Positions 55,414 to 64,000 of a DNA stretch of 64,000 nt are shown piece after piece. The DNA is from Rhizoctonia solani (lineage: Eukaryota > Basidiomycota > Agaricomycetes > Cantharellales > Ceratobasidiaceae): assembly GCF_016906535.1 (NCBI RefSeq), contig NC_057373.1, positions 1,240,001 through 1,304,000 on the forward strand, read 5' to 3'. The notes below the pieces were generated by a model. It was given only the letters and a program-made list of their open reading frames with translations, did no database searches and was not told the origin of the DNA. Each line of letters begins with the position of its first letter. Positions within the stretch are counted from its first letter, which is position 1. Made by a program: the position numbers and the translations under genes.

Positions 55414-57405
55414 ATGGTGTCCTCTAGCCCCTTGCTTGCCGGTGGTCTCACCCTCCGCAAATTCCGCGGCACGGCGAGTCGGCATTGTTCTATCTTTACG
55501 AGAAAATTGCTGATAATTCGACGTCGAACAGGTTCTAAATGATCTATGGCCAGAACTCATGTTCTTCACCGGCATCGGTGCCAGTAAGTGATCGTCGATC
55601 TTACGGCATATATATGAAAAGTGACTTATTGTTGGTCGTGTGACCTCACCTTGTCAGTGGTTGCCTGTGTCTCAAAATTTACCGACACGAAGCTCTCGTT
55701 CGACCCCCAGTTGCTCACAGTATTGGGTACAGTGCTCGGTTTGGTCATTAGTTTCCGTACAACATCCGCATACGACCGTTATTGGGAGGGTGCGTACTTT
55801 TTGGTTACCCGGAAGTGTCCTGTTACTCATGGCTGTTTTAGGTCGCAAGCTATGGACTACCATCTCTCTTAGCGTATGTTCCAATTCGCCATTGTATGGC
55901 CTGGATCTAACCCATATTACAGAGCCGTAACTTGGCCAATCTCATCTGGATCCATGTTCCGACTGACCGCTCGGCCAAGTCCTCCACTCCTCTTCCCAAG
56001 GACCACCTCCTCAAGGTCATGATCGAAAAGTCCTCTATGATCAACTTGATTCAGGCTTTCTCCGTCTCGGTCAAGGTATGATTAGATCCCCCTGGTTTGG
56101 GATGTCAAAATTTTAACACTCTTTCCTATAGCACTATTTGCGTGGAGAACCTGGCATTTACTATCAGGACTTGTATCCCTTGATTGCTTTCCTCCCTCAA
56201 TACGCAATGCAACAGGGCGCTATGGAAAGCACTGAGAAGCTTCCTCTCTGGTCTGATGATGCCAATATAGGCGGTCACCACCTCCCTCGCGACCCCGATT
56301 CCAGCGAGGGCGGGTTCAAGCGCAAAAAGAACAAGACGTTTGACCCTGAAAAGGCACTCCCTGACGTCAGTCCCGACCATGTTCACTTGGCTCCCGCTCG
56401 CAACCCTCCTCCCACTACGTTCTTCGACTACTTCCCTATCCTCATGCCCATCAAGACCATCTACAAGCTCATCAAGCGTATTTTTGTTCGTCGGGAGGAC
56501 GACGCCTCGATTGATGGTGAACGCAGTGCCTGGACCGGAAAGAAGAAGCACCGTCCCGTTGTTGAGTCAATTGTGCCTTTGGAGATTGCGTATGTGTATC
56601 CTTTATTTGACAGTTAATCCACGGCGGCTGACCGGAATGTACCTAGCCTTCACCTCAATTCCTACTACAACTTCTTGTTGCAAAGTGGATTGCTACAGGC
56701 TGCTGCTGCCACATCGTTCAACAACAATCTTCACTCGCTACAAGATGCTTCTGTCCAGCTCCGCCGCATTGCTACCACGCCCAGTGAGTAACTAAAGTTG
56801 AAACCGTGTTTGACTTGGCGCTGACAATACCCCACAGTTCCCTTCGCTTACCAGGCCCACTTGCGCATGGCAATTTGGCTATACCTTTTCTTCTTGCCAG
56901 TAAGCACCCGTTGTATGCGCGCTGATTTTGCCACTAATGCAGCCCCATTCTAGTTCCAAATCTATGACAAATTGAAATGGATTACCATTCCTGCCACCGG
57001 CTTTGCTGCGTTCCTGTTCCTTGGTTTCTTGGAGATTGGTGCTGAAATCGAGAATCCCTGTGAGTAACAATACCTTAGTTTGATTACACATGTACTCATT
57101 ATTTGATAGTCAACTACGACGACAACGATCTTGATATCGATGGTTACTGCCTCGCTATTGCTCGTGAGCTTGCTGAAATCATGGCACACGAGCCCAAGGC
57201 ACCTTCGTCGTTCATTTTCAACGAATTCAACCAGCCTTTCGCCCCTGCAGACCGCCGCACCGCTCAAGAATTACTCTCTGATCAAAAGAGCAATGAATAC
57301 CTCGACGAAACCCATGGTATGGATAACGTGCATGCCACGATGGTCCGCAGCTGGCGCACGGTCACCGAGATGACAACACACCACAAGAAGAAGATTGCTG
57401 CTTAA
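55414..57405 (+). CDS. bestrophin-like anion channel (UPF0187 family)
   Basis: Exon 1 (55414-55473) encodes MVSSSPLLAGGLTLRKFRGT; it is joined to exon 2 (55532-55583, VLNDLWPELMFFTGIGA) by a 58-nt GC-AG intron (donor GCGAGT, branch-like CTGATAA). Exon 3 starts at 55658. Then KLSFDPQLLTVLGTVLGLVI, FRTTSAYDRYWEGRKLW, LANLIWIHVP, a hydrophilic region, RHPVVES-type linker, VPLEIALSLHLNSYYNFLL, PFAYQAHLRMAIWLYLFFLP and a final membrane segment FAAFLFLGFLEIGAEIENPF. The TSAYDRYWEG block and IGxEIENPF are the signatures of the bestrophin/UPF0187 family, which forms pentameric chloride channels. The membrane location in fungi is not established. The C-terminal tail is acidic/His-rich. Confidence 0.88.
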
Positions 57406-57656
57406 AACTCGGATTTGACCCACGGAACGATCTAACGCTGTGATCTATTTGTTTTATTTTCTTCTTGGTTTTGCCTACAGGCAGTTTTGGACAATGGCTC
57501 GCCTTTGCATGTGTCTCTCGGCTTGTGTTGTCACTTTACATTGCATTGCATTGCTACTATAGCCCGCTTTGATGTGTTTGCCTGGAAGCAAGTACATAGT
57601 TATTATATTTCACGCACAAATGCATCATTCTTTAATTGCAATAATATTGGCGCACA

Positions 57657-58428
57657 TCACATATTGTGTAGTCTCGCATTTATGCTGTCTTGGACCCCTA
57701 ATCTATACTTGAGCCTAATGCTTGCTTCTTTAGCTGTTTGGAGATACCCGCGATCAAATGCGTTGGAGATCGTGTTGATCTCATCTTGTACTTGTGCTAG
57801 ATCGAGCAATTGAGTACCATTCACTTTTCCGCTAGCCTTGCGTACCATTATTATCCTCCAAGAGGCTCTCGAGGTCATCCCTCGTTTCGGCTACTTCCAC
57901 GTTTTCCCTAGAGTCCATGATTTCTATGATGAAATGTTGATCTTCCAGCGAGTCCGTCTCGCCCATTTCGACACCGCGTAATGAAAGCAAGTACTCGGCC
58001 CTCTTAGCGGAGATTTCAGCGTCTCATACCCCTTGTTCACAAACGACGAATAATTCGCTGCCGCAGCTTTATCTTTCTACGACAAGCTGGATGAATTAAA
58101 TAGCAAGGCGAGCAACCTCCCTTTAACGCACCTCCGGCTTGGCTGACCAGGCATCGGGATGAGTAAGTCGCTGTGTTTTGAGAAATCGGTTTCTGAGGTC
58201 TTTTGTGTCTACCTTGTACGTATTTTCGGGAAGATCAAACAGGGAGTAGTAATTCGTTGAAGACGGGAGAGGTGCAATGTGTGAGCAAGCGGGACAGATA
58301 GGAAGTCGAGTCGGGAGAGGTCTATTGCACGATGGGCAGGTTGTGGGAAGAGCCGAATACAATCGGTACGATGTAAGAGATACAACTCCCCGAGGTCGCA
58401 CAAGGGATCTCAGCCTCAATAGCGACAT
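57657..58428 (-). CDS. JAC1: mitochondrial J-protein Jac1/HscB, with a one-base deletion
   Basis: Jac1/HscB delivers the Fe-S scaffold Isu1 to Hsp70. Exons are 58428-58132, 58076-57846 and 57796-57657. Residues ~1-28 are Arg-rich (mitochondrial presequence), then CPSCNRPLPTRLPICPACS, a CxxC...CxxC module like that of animal HSCB. The J domain is NYYSLFDLPENTYKVDTKD, THPDAW (HPD). The C-terminal three-helix domain is YEVLKSPL/RRAEYLLSLRGV, FIIEIMDSRENVEV, SNAFDRGYLQTAKEASIRLK. The three exons total 668 nt, one short of a multiple of three, and the frame breaks at 57999-58005, where AAG-AGG should be AAG-(A)-AGG. Adding one base gives 222 residues with all motifs in one frame. Jac1 is essential in yeast, so a sequence error is more likely than a pseudogene. 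Confidence 0.9.
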
Positions 58429-58552
58429 GTAGCAAGGTTCGGTCGTGATTGATTAAAGGACCGATTCAAGAGGAATAAACTAGAGAATAATATTCACGGT
58501 TCAAATTCGAATCCGGGTTCTTATCCAATTCGCGCCACTTCTTACTGTATGT

Positions 58553-58636
58553 GTGTATGATGTGACGTCACGTGCCAGCATTCTCCAATCCTCCCTTTTC
58601 CCCCTCTCCGACTACAGTATACCCCCTCCTTCCCGT
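58553..58636. promoter_or_regulatory. CRE/ATF and E-box sites between JAC1 and the DysF gene
   Basis: TGACGTCA (58563-58570), the CRE/ATF-CREB bZIP site, overlaps CACGTG (58569-58574), the bHLH E-box. They lie 60-75 bp before the preferred start of the DysF gene and ~130 bp from JAC1. An in-frame ATG at 58553 exists but would put these sites in coding sequence, so 58637 is chosen as the start. Confidence 0.45.
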
Positions 58637-60279
58637 ATGTCGCAGCGGAATTCACTCATCGTATCCGAGCCGATGAGCTCAAGCTCATTTCCAACCCTAC
58701 CCAGTGCTTCGCACGAACCTGTCCCTGAAGCGCAACAACATCTCGCGGCTCGACATAAGCGACGGATTAGTTTAAGGCCCCACCGACTGTCAGTGCATGG
58801 TAGCAAAAGCAACGATGACAGTCTGCGTTCGAACCGCCGGAGAGGAGTTGATTTGAACATTGTTGAGCTCGATGCAGAACCAGAGCCAGACTGCGTGATC
58901 AACACGGATGTCCGCGTTGAGAATGGCTCCCAGTCTCAGGACGACGACGAGTCCAAGGATCTTTACGAGTGGGCTATCCTCTACGAGAACCAGAGGGGGT
59001 AAGTTCTATCTCTTTTTTTCTCTTTCTTTTCTGCAAGGCTCACGAGGTTGGCCCAGCATCACTCTATTCTCCATCCCGTACTATTCTAAGCTCTCGTTAT
59101 TGCCAAACGAGTAGGTTCTGTCTCATTACGTGATGATATTTAAATTGACACTGTTATACTTAGCCCACCTCCGTTCACCGTCCCCAACGAGGCCACGGGT
59201 CATGGCAGAGTCGCATCCCGCCAGCGAACAACTCTTCGTGCAATAGGGGCCCTTTCCGACTATCAGCTCCCAGATCCCACATGGCGTTGGGTGAGGTACG
59301 TAACACTCTCATACTATCACGATACGCCAAGGCTCACTTTCCTTTGCTAGCAAATTCTGGATGGTAGATATGCGTGGTGATGGGGAGGTATGACCTATTT
59401 ACGGATTACGCCCACTCGCAATTCACTCAACATGCCACAGGTCCAGCAAGACGGTTATGAATACAACTGGTGCTTTCGTTCAAAAGGATGGCGTGCTTCT
59501 ATAGGATCTTTTAACGCTGGTGGATGGGTACGACGGCGACGTTGGGTTAGGCTGATGATGCGGCCCGCAAACGCCGTATCTCCCTTGCGTTCATCAACCT
59601 TTGAGGTCGAGTCAACCAGCCCATCATCAACAGATCCTGTTCCCACCCCAGGCTCCACAACAACCATAAACGAGTCTGAAAAGAACGAGAAGGGCGATGC
59701 ACTCATTTGGCGTGGGGACGAGGACGACTGGTCGCGTGTACGAGATGCGCTCAGGAACTTTAGGAGTGACGGCAGGAGGCTTGAAGCTTGGGAGCGCTGG
59801 CTCGCACTTGAGGAGCAGGCTCTGCTGGTTCGTGCCACCGAGCGACTCGGTATAGGAGTAGGAAATGGCATCAAACTCCGAATGGACGACTGGGACCTGC
59901 GCCATGCCATTGACCCCGCCTCACCCATATCGCGCGACACTACTCCCGGAACACTCCACATCAGGGCACCCGTGCCGTCAAAGGATGTTGTGTTGCCTGT
60001 TCTTCGTGAAAATGTGAGTTCTGTAAGCACTTCAGCTTTGCGCTGTGACTAACGCGGGCGCAGCTCCAACGTATTCTTAGTACATTCATATTTCCCGATT
60101 CACGTGCTCAATTCCTAGAACTACTGCGGTTGGCTGGATATAACGAGCATCTGATACCCCAACTATCTACCTTTGATTCTCATTCAGATTTCTGGAGCCT
60201 TGCAAGATCCGTGACACCCCAATCTCAAAGCCCGGGCAAATCTACAAAACGTCTCAGCTCGATTGCTGATACACACTGA
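58637..60279 (+). CDS. peroxin/dysferlin (DysF) domain protein
   Basis: Begins MSQRNSLIVSEPMSSSSFPT, an unstructured region, then YEWAILYENQRG. The DysF core follows: DPTWRWVSKFWMVDMRGDGE and QQDGYEYNWCFRSKGWR, ASIGSFNAGGWVRRRRWVRL. Repeated Trp/Arg residues (WxW, FRSxGW, VRRRRWVRL) define the DysFN/DysFC pair found in yeast Pex30-type peroxins, Spo73 and TECPR1. The remainder has a charged region (WERWLALEEQALLVRATERL) and a C-terminal helical part (FLELLRLAGYNEHLIPQL). No transmembrane segment is visible, so it is more like Spo73/Mug65 than Pex30, which carries a reticulon-like anchor. Short introns are in frame. Role in peroxisome/ER or prospore-type membranes is by family only. Confidence 0.85.
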
Positions 60280-60617
60280 TTTCAAACTTCAACTCTTTTA
60301 TGGTTACCCTGGGTTTTATGTCATTTATTGCTTTTCCGCACACTCATTCTGCACATGGTCTTTTCTCATTTTATTCACATGATCGCCATTTCATTCCTCA
60401 ATCTCGCTCTACTGTTACCATCTTGTATCATCTATGTATTGCCACATAATTGGCCGGATGTTTGTTCTCTTTTCTCTAGAAGCGGATGCATTGGGTTACA
60501 AACACTATAATTCTTATAGTACATAAATATGCGACCAGCGCGTTGCGTTGTTACATGATCATCAATAAGTACTTAAAGTCCGTGTGAGATCATAACTATT
60601 ACCCCCTGTAGTTGCGG
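60280..60617. other. convergent 3' regions
   Basis: Non-coding, T-rich; holds the 3' UTRs of the DysF gene (+) and the unknown gene (-). No gene seen. Confidence 0.55.
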
Positions 60618-61516
60618 CTACCACCTGGGGGTACTGGGATAGTGCGGAAACTCGGGTGCGGCCGCGTTTCCGGAATAATGACCCTGCTGGGGGTATGCAC
60701 CGTACTGCTGTCGTTGATAATATTCATCTTGAGCCGAATAGTATCCCTTGGGTACGAACCCGTAAGCGACTTGCTCGTCGTGCGTAAACAGTTCGTTCAA
60801 TTCGGCCATCAGAGCTAGATCAGCTGGAAGTCCAGCATCGGGCAAAAACGCAGGATCGACCTCGTGGAAAGACGATTCGAGCCACTTGGAGGGATCGATC
60901 TGTTGAACGGGGGCAGAAGGTTCGCACACCGCCATGGGAGTTTCAGAGGGGTAATGGTCAGGAGCAGTGCTTGGTTGGTGACTATATGCGCCCTTTGGAG
61001 TCATAGTCGTCGCCGGACCGGTGGGGGGCTGGCGCCTCGAAGGCCGGCTAGCCTTGGACGCTTCGTGTGCGGACTTTGCCTTTTCGTAGATGGCCTTTTT
61101 GCGCTCCATCATAAGCCGACGACGCTCCTTGCGGGAGATTTGAGGCCCCAGATCGCGGGACGAGAGCATTTCGTCGTATGTATGCTGCGTTTTTTTTCGT
61201 TGGGTCAGTATATAATAGTTATGGTCCTGAAAAATGATACATACCACTGTGTACCCGTTCTTGGCCAGCCAAGCTAGCTTTTTTGAGATTCCATCCGAGT
61301 TGATTCCTTCCCTCTCGCTTGGGGGCACAAGACTCTGGAGCATCCCGGGTTTTTCAACCATGGTTTGCTAGTATTGGGGTCGTACGGAGTGCGTGGGTCT
61401 GCAGAGTGTTGATGATATTCTTGAGGAACATCGGCTTGCCATACGGATTCTTGAGCGTTCGTGCGGCGAGAAGCGGGAACGCGGGCGTTGAGAGCGGCAA
61501 CTGGTAATTGAGACAT
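60618..61516 (-). CDS. protein of unknown function, with a frameshift
   Basis: I do not recognise this protein. The start at 61516 gives MSQLPVAALNARVPASRRTN and a His/Gln-rich segment. From about 61362 the reading continues one frame over as VEKPGMLQSLVPPSEREGIN, KKLAWLAKNGYTV, then after a 68-nt intron HTYDEMLSSRDLGPQISRKE and RRRLMMERKKAIYEKAKSA. The rest is Pro/Ser/Tyr-rich with YGAYPQQGHYSG and ends YPSTPRW. The frame break at 61358-61366 can be healed by one added base (DPNTSKP-MVEKPGM). A basic helical block with a low-complexity C terminus suggests a nuclear or RNA-related protein, but this is a guess. Confidence 0.65.
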
Positions 61517-61881
61517 TTTTAGAAAAATTAAACAAATAAATCACTGAATAGGAATGCTGGTCGCTAAATTGGTCTCTGGACTACTCGAATAGGCTGTTCT
61601 GGTACTCCTCGTAGCCATCCTACCGTTCGATTTATACTTGCTCACAGACGACTTCCAGAGCTCGTACTCAACGTCCCAGTGGGCTGCTAAAACAAGGACC
61701 ACTATTTCTCAGGTTGTTCAACTGCCATCGGGGATGACGCCTGAAGTTGGTGAAGGAGCGCATACATCAGCCTTGCGGAGGAGAGAACAACGACCATGGT
61801 CCAAGTAGCGGCACTTGACGAGTTATTGCCAATTTCAAATTCATAATTGAGGCAATGCCGAGAAATGGGCTTTGTTCTAAA
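61517..61881. other. intergenic between two minus-strand genes
   Basis: 365 bp. I see no gene; it should hold the promoter of the unknown gene and the 3' UTR of the epimerase gene. Confidence 0.5.
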
Positions 61882-63168
61882 TTACAAGGCGCTGAGAGTT
61901 TGGCCTCCGATCCAACTTGCTCCCGGGGCGAGGGTTTCCCAATAAGATGCCGCGCCCGGCTGTAAAACGGATTTAAGATTAGTAAATGATGAGGAGCGGA
62001 AATCGAATGGGGCTTACTTCGATACAGACATAGTTGTCCCTTGTTGGTTGACGCTTGTTAGTGGATTAGCCGATATATGCATGACAAGGCTTACCATGCG
62101 CCTTCATGCAAATCTGCGATCTTGCTACCTGCTTCAGCTTGAGGATTCCAGACCACTACATCTGTTACAAAACGGGCATCAGTTGGGGGCGGCATATTGT
62201 TCCTGTATCACTCACCCTTGAATCCAACAGCTTTAACCTCGACTCCACCACCTGCCCATTTTCCGATATATTTACCACCACCGTTCTTGTAGACTGCATC
62301 GGTATATTCTTTGACAGGCACTTCGTCCTAAAAATATGTTAATATAAATGCCTTATTTGGTAGTTGAGTACAATTACCCGAGTCTCGACGCTCTCAGCGT
62401 AGTTCTTGACTTGTCAATGTAGGTCAATCCTTTCAAGGGACTAACGGTGCAAGTAGCCGCATCTGCCTCAAAGTAGGTGTGCAAAAGAGCTTGGTAAGTA
62501 AGTGGATCGTTTCCGGTGTTGGTAACATGGAGATCGGTCGAGAGTTGATGAGCCGTCAGAGTAACGACATAAGCCAGGTGGAATGGGTGAGGGAAGACCT
62601 CCTTGATTTTAGGGGTAGGCTCAAGAACTACAAAAATCGTCAATAATTGATTGTATGTCGCTTGTTAAGTAATATACCAAGTCTAACAGCTACACCCGTC
62701 TCGTTGTCCATCACGACACTGTCCCATTTCCAAACAGTGCTTCGAGCGAATCCGTGTTGACCCATCTTTTGGTGCTCTGGTTTACTTGGAGGCCCAAAAA
62801 ATGGGAATGCGATGGGAATGCCTCCTCGAACCTATGTTTGTGTATCATTTAATGCGCATAAACTGATGCCTAGTTTAAGAACTTACGGGCTTACTGCGAA
62901 ATGTGAACGAGCGTTGGTTGATTGTCCTGAAGTGTGATCAGAGGAATACTTACCTTCCATCAAGGACAGCTTTCTTCGAACGAATAGCCTCTCTCTAGCA
63001 GGTTCGGCATTGGGAGACGCTTTCCAGGATAGGACAGTTGCCCATAAAATAAGATCTCGACGCTTGATCCCTGAGCGAATGGGTAGGTGTAGGGTCAGAT
63101 TACCATATGTGCACACATACCGCAGTCGTCGATAGCGTAACCTTTTTGTCGTCTTTGGTGTAAGGCAT
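61882..63168 (-). CDS. glucose-6-phosphate 1-epimerase, with a one-base deletion
   Basis: Starts MPYTKDDKKVTLSTTAGSSV (63168). Aldose-1-epimerase-like enzyme of the YMR099C family, interconverting alpha- and beta-glucose-6-phosphate. Motifs: GATVLSWK, LFVRRKLSLMEG, RGGIPIAFPFFGPP, QHGFARSTVWK with the catalytic-type His/Arg region, FHLAYVVTLTAHQLSTDLHV, LTYQALLHTYFEAD, LKGLTYIDK, VVVWNPQAEA and YVCIEPGAAS. At 63041-63045 the sequence TATGGGCAACTG is one G short: TATGGGGCAACT would keep the frame from EILFYG into GATVLSWK. No intron explains the break. The end is TLSAL. Divergent from the DPH7-like gene with 130 bp between starts. Confidence 0.9.
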
Positions 63169-63298
63169 ATCAAAGCAGTGGCAATTGTTGTTGTATGATG
63201 GCTGGATGATCACTATGACATCGTACTGCCCGGGTCCTTATAGTTATACATCATCCCACGTGATCAATTGTCTTTACTCCCACGCCGCATCGTTTATC

Positions 63299-64000
63299 AT
63301 GTCTGGCTCCGAATCGATTGAGAGAACCATATTTTCTCTCGATACTGAGCTACCAGCTGACTCTGTCGAATTCTGTCCTCGTGAAGGACTTTATGATATC
63401 CTCGTTTGTGGGACGTACAACTTGGTCAAGAATGATGAAGGTGAAAAGGAGGCCGGTCATGAGAGCAAGAAACCTCAAGAAAGAAACGGCAGGTGTTTGT
63501 ATATGAATTTGATGAAGCATCTATGGGCTTGTGAGTATTATACCCAGATTCAGATGTCTTCAATCACTGATTGGGCTAGCATAGGAAAGAGATACAACGC
63601 ATTGAGACTGCTGCAATTCTTGATATGAAGTGGTGTGTAAAATATTTTGGCTTTGAGTACACTTATTCGATAGGCAATATCAGGTCGTATAACCAGGAAG
63701 CTACCAACCCGATGCTCGCGTTTGCCGAATCTGTTGGCCGTATCCAATTCCATGAGTTGAATAGCCAAGAGGTAGGATGTATGCGTGTCGTTTCGAAAGT
63801 GTTGTTTAACCGGAAGATAGAAAACACTTTTAAACGTGCAATCAATCCAAGTCGCCGATCCTAGTGTTCTTTGCTTATCGATCGATTGGAATAATCGTCT
63901 TACCCCCCGAGAGTCTGTCAAAGTTACTGATTGGTACGCTTGGGTTACTGATTTTTTTCTAGCACCGGGGCTCTTGTTGTTTCGAGATCGGATGGGGTAG
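63299..64000 (+). CDS. DPH7: diphthamide biosynthesis protein 7 (WD-repeat), 5' part, with a frameshift
   Basis: Starts MSGSESIERTIFSLDTELPA at 63299. Diphthine methylesterase Dph7/WDR85 acts in the last steps of diphthamide formation on eEF2. Conserved features: ADSVEFCPREGLYDILVCGT with YNL, then VFVYEFDEASMGL, EIQRIETAAILDMKWC and LAFAESVGRIQFHELN, then VQSIQVADPSVLCLSIDWNN and LVVSRSDG near the window end. The frame breaks at 63475-63486: one more A in the run before AAACGG would join SKKPQE to RQVFVYEF. Introns: about 63533-63583, 63629-63667 and 63774-63822 (the last ends ...GATAG). The protein continues beyond the window. Confidence 0.85.

Noticed and set aside
57797..57845. A second frameshift in JAC1 near 57845
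   Set aside because: A 49-nt GT-AG intron (57845-57797) explains it and keeps DNN/AQVQDEIN in frame.
58490..58550. Possible tRNA around the GGTTCAAATTCGAATCC sequence
   Set aside because: It is a short palindromic stretch; neither strand folds into a cloverleaf and no acceptor stem pairs.
1..64000. Transposable elements, a CRISPR array, bacterial-type operons or a secondary-metabolite cluster
   Set aside because: No transposase, reverse transcriptase, direct-repeat array, PKS/NRPS or similar core enzyme is visible; the genes are dispersed eukaryotic housekeeping genes.
1..64000. Programmed ribosomal frameshifting as the cause of the repeated frame breaks
   Set aside because: The sites share no slippery heptamer and hit unrelated genes whose orthologues are read in one frame; indel errors are simpler.

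Overview
This window is nuclear DNA of a filamentous basidiomycete fungus. Genes are close together on both strands and are cut by many short (about 40-60 nt) GT-AG introns with CTNAC/CTGAT-like branch sites. The protein set (perilipin-like lipid-droplet protein, TKL-type kinase, GH43-CBM35 exo-galactanase, DysF peroxin-domain protein, O-GlcNAc transferase, bestrophin-like channel) suits an Agaricomycete. The style of the TKL kinase and the base composition recall Cantharellales such as Rhizoctonia/Ceratobasidium, but that placement is inference. I see no transposon, rRNA, tRNA or CRISPR array.

Layout. 0-7 kb: 5' part of an MFAP1-type splicing factor (-), TRAPP subunit Trs31 (+), a membrane-anchored methyltransferase (+), a perilipin-like protein (+), and a kinase-TPR protein (-). 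7-17 kb: DNA topoisomerase II (+, 19 exons), ribosomal protein S29 (-), and a UVRAG/Vps38-like PI3K-complex subunit (-). 17-31 kb: an acidic unknown protein (+), a 1.8-kb stretch without a gene, a Pumilio/PUF protein (+), NAT9-type acetyltransferase (+), secreted GH43-CBM35 (+), importin alpha (+) and LSM5 (+). 31-42 kb: eRF3/Sup35 (-), DJ-1/Hsp31 (-), an AGTRAP-like membrane protein (+) and O-GlcNAc transferase (-). 42-55 kb: TORC2 subunit Sin1 (-), a peroxisomal adenine-nucleotide carrier (+), Mob1 (-) and DNA polymerase zeta catalytic subunit Rev3 (-). 55-64 kb: bestrophin-like channel (+), Jac1/HscB co-chaperone (-), a DysF-domain protein (+), an unknown protein (-), glucose-6-phosphate 1-epimerase (-) and the 5' part of Dph7 (+).

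These are mostly single-copy housekeeping genes arranged without functional clustering: vesicle traffic and autophagy, splicing, translation, DNA topology and repair, nuclear import, TORC2/Hippo-type signalling, Fe-S biogenesis and lipid droplets. I found no convincing new multi-gene system. The most useful observations are: (1) at least seven otherwise well-conserved genes carry a net one-base deletion, best explained by sequence or assembly error, clustered in the last 6 kb; (2) two GC-AG introns; (3) two adjacent 9-nt microexons carrying the catalytic-lysine region of O-GlcNAc transferase; (4) a PAM2 motif at the extreme N terminus of eRF3, which has a Pro/Ala-rich rather than Q/N-rich N domain; (5) a Jac1 with a CxxC...CxxC N-terminal module.
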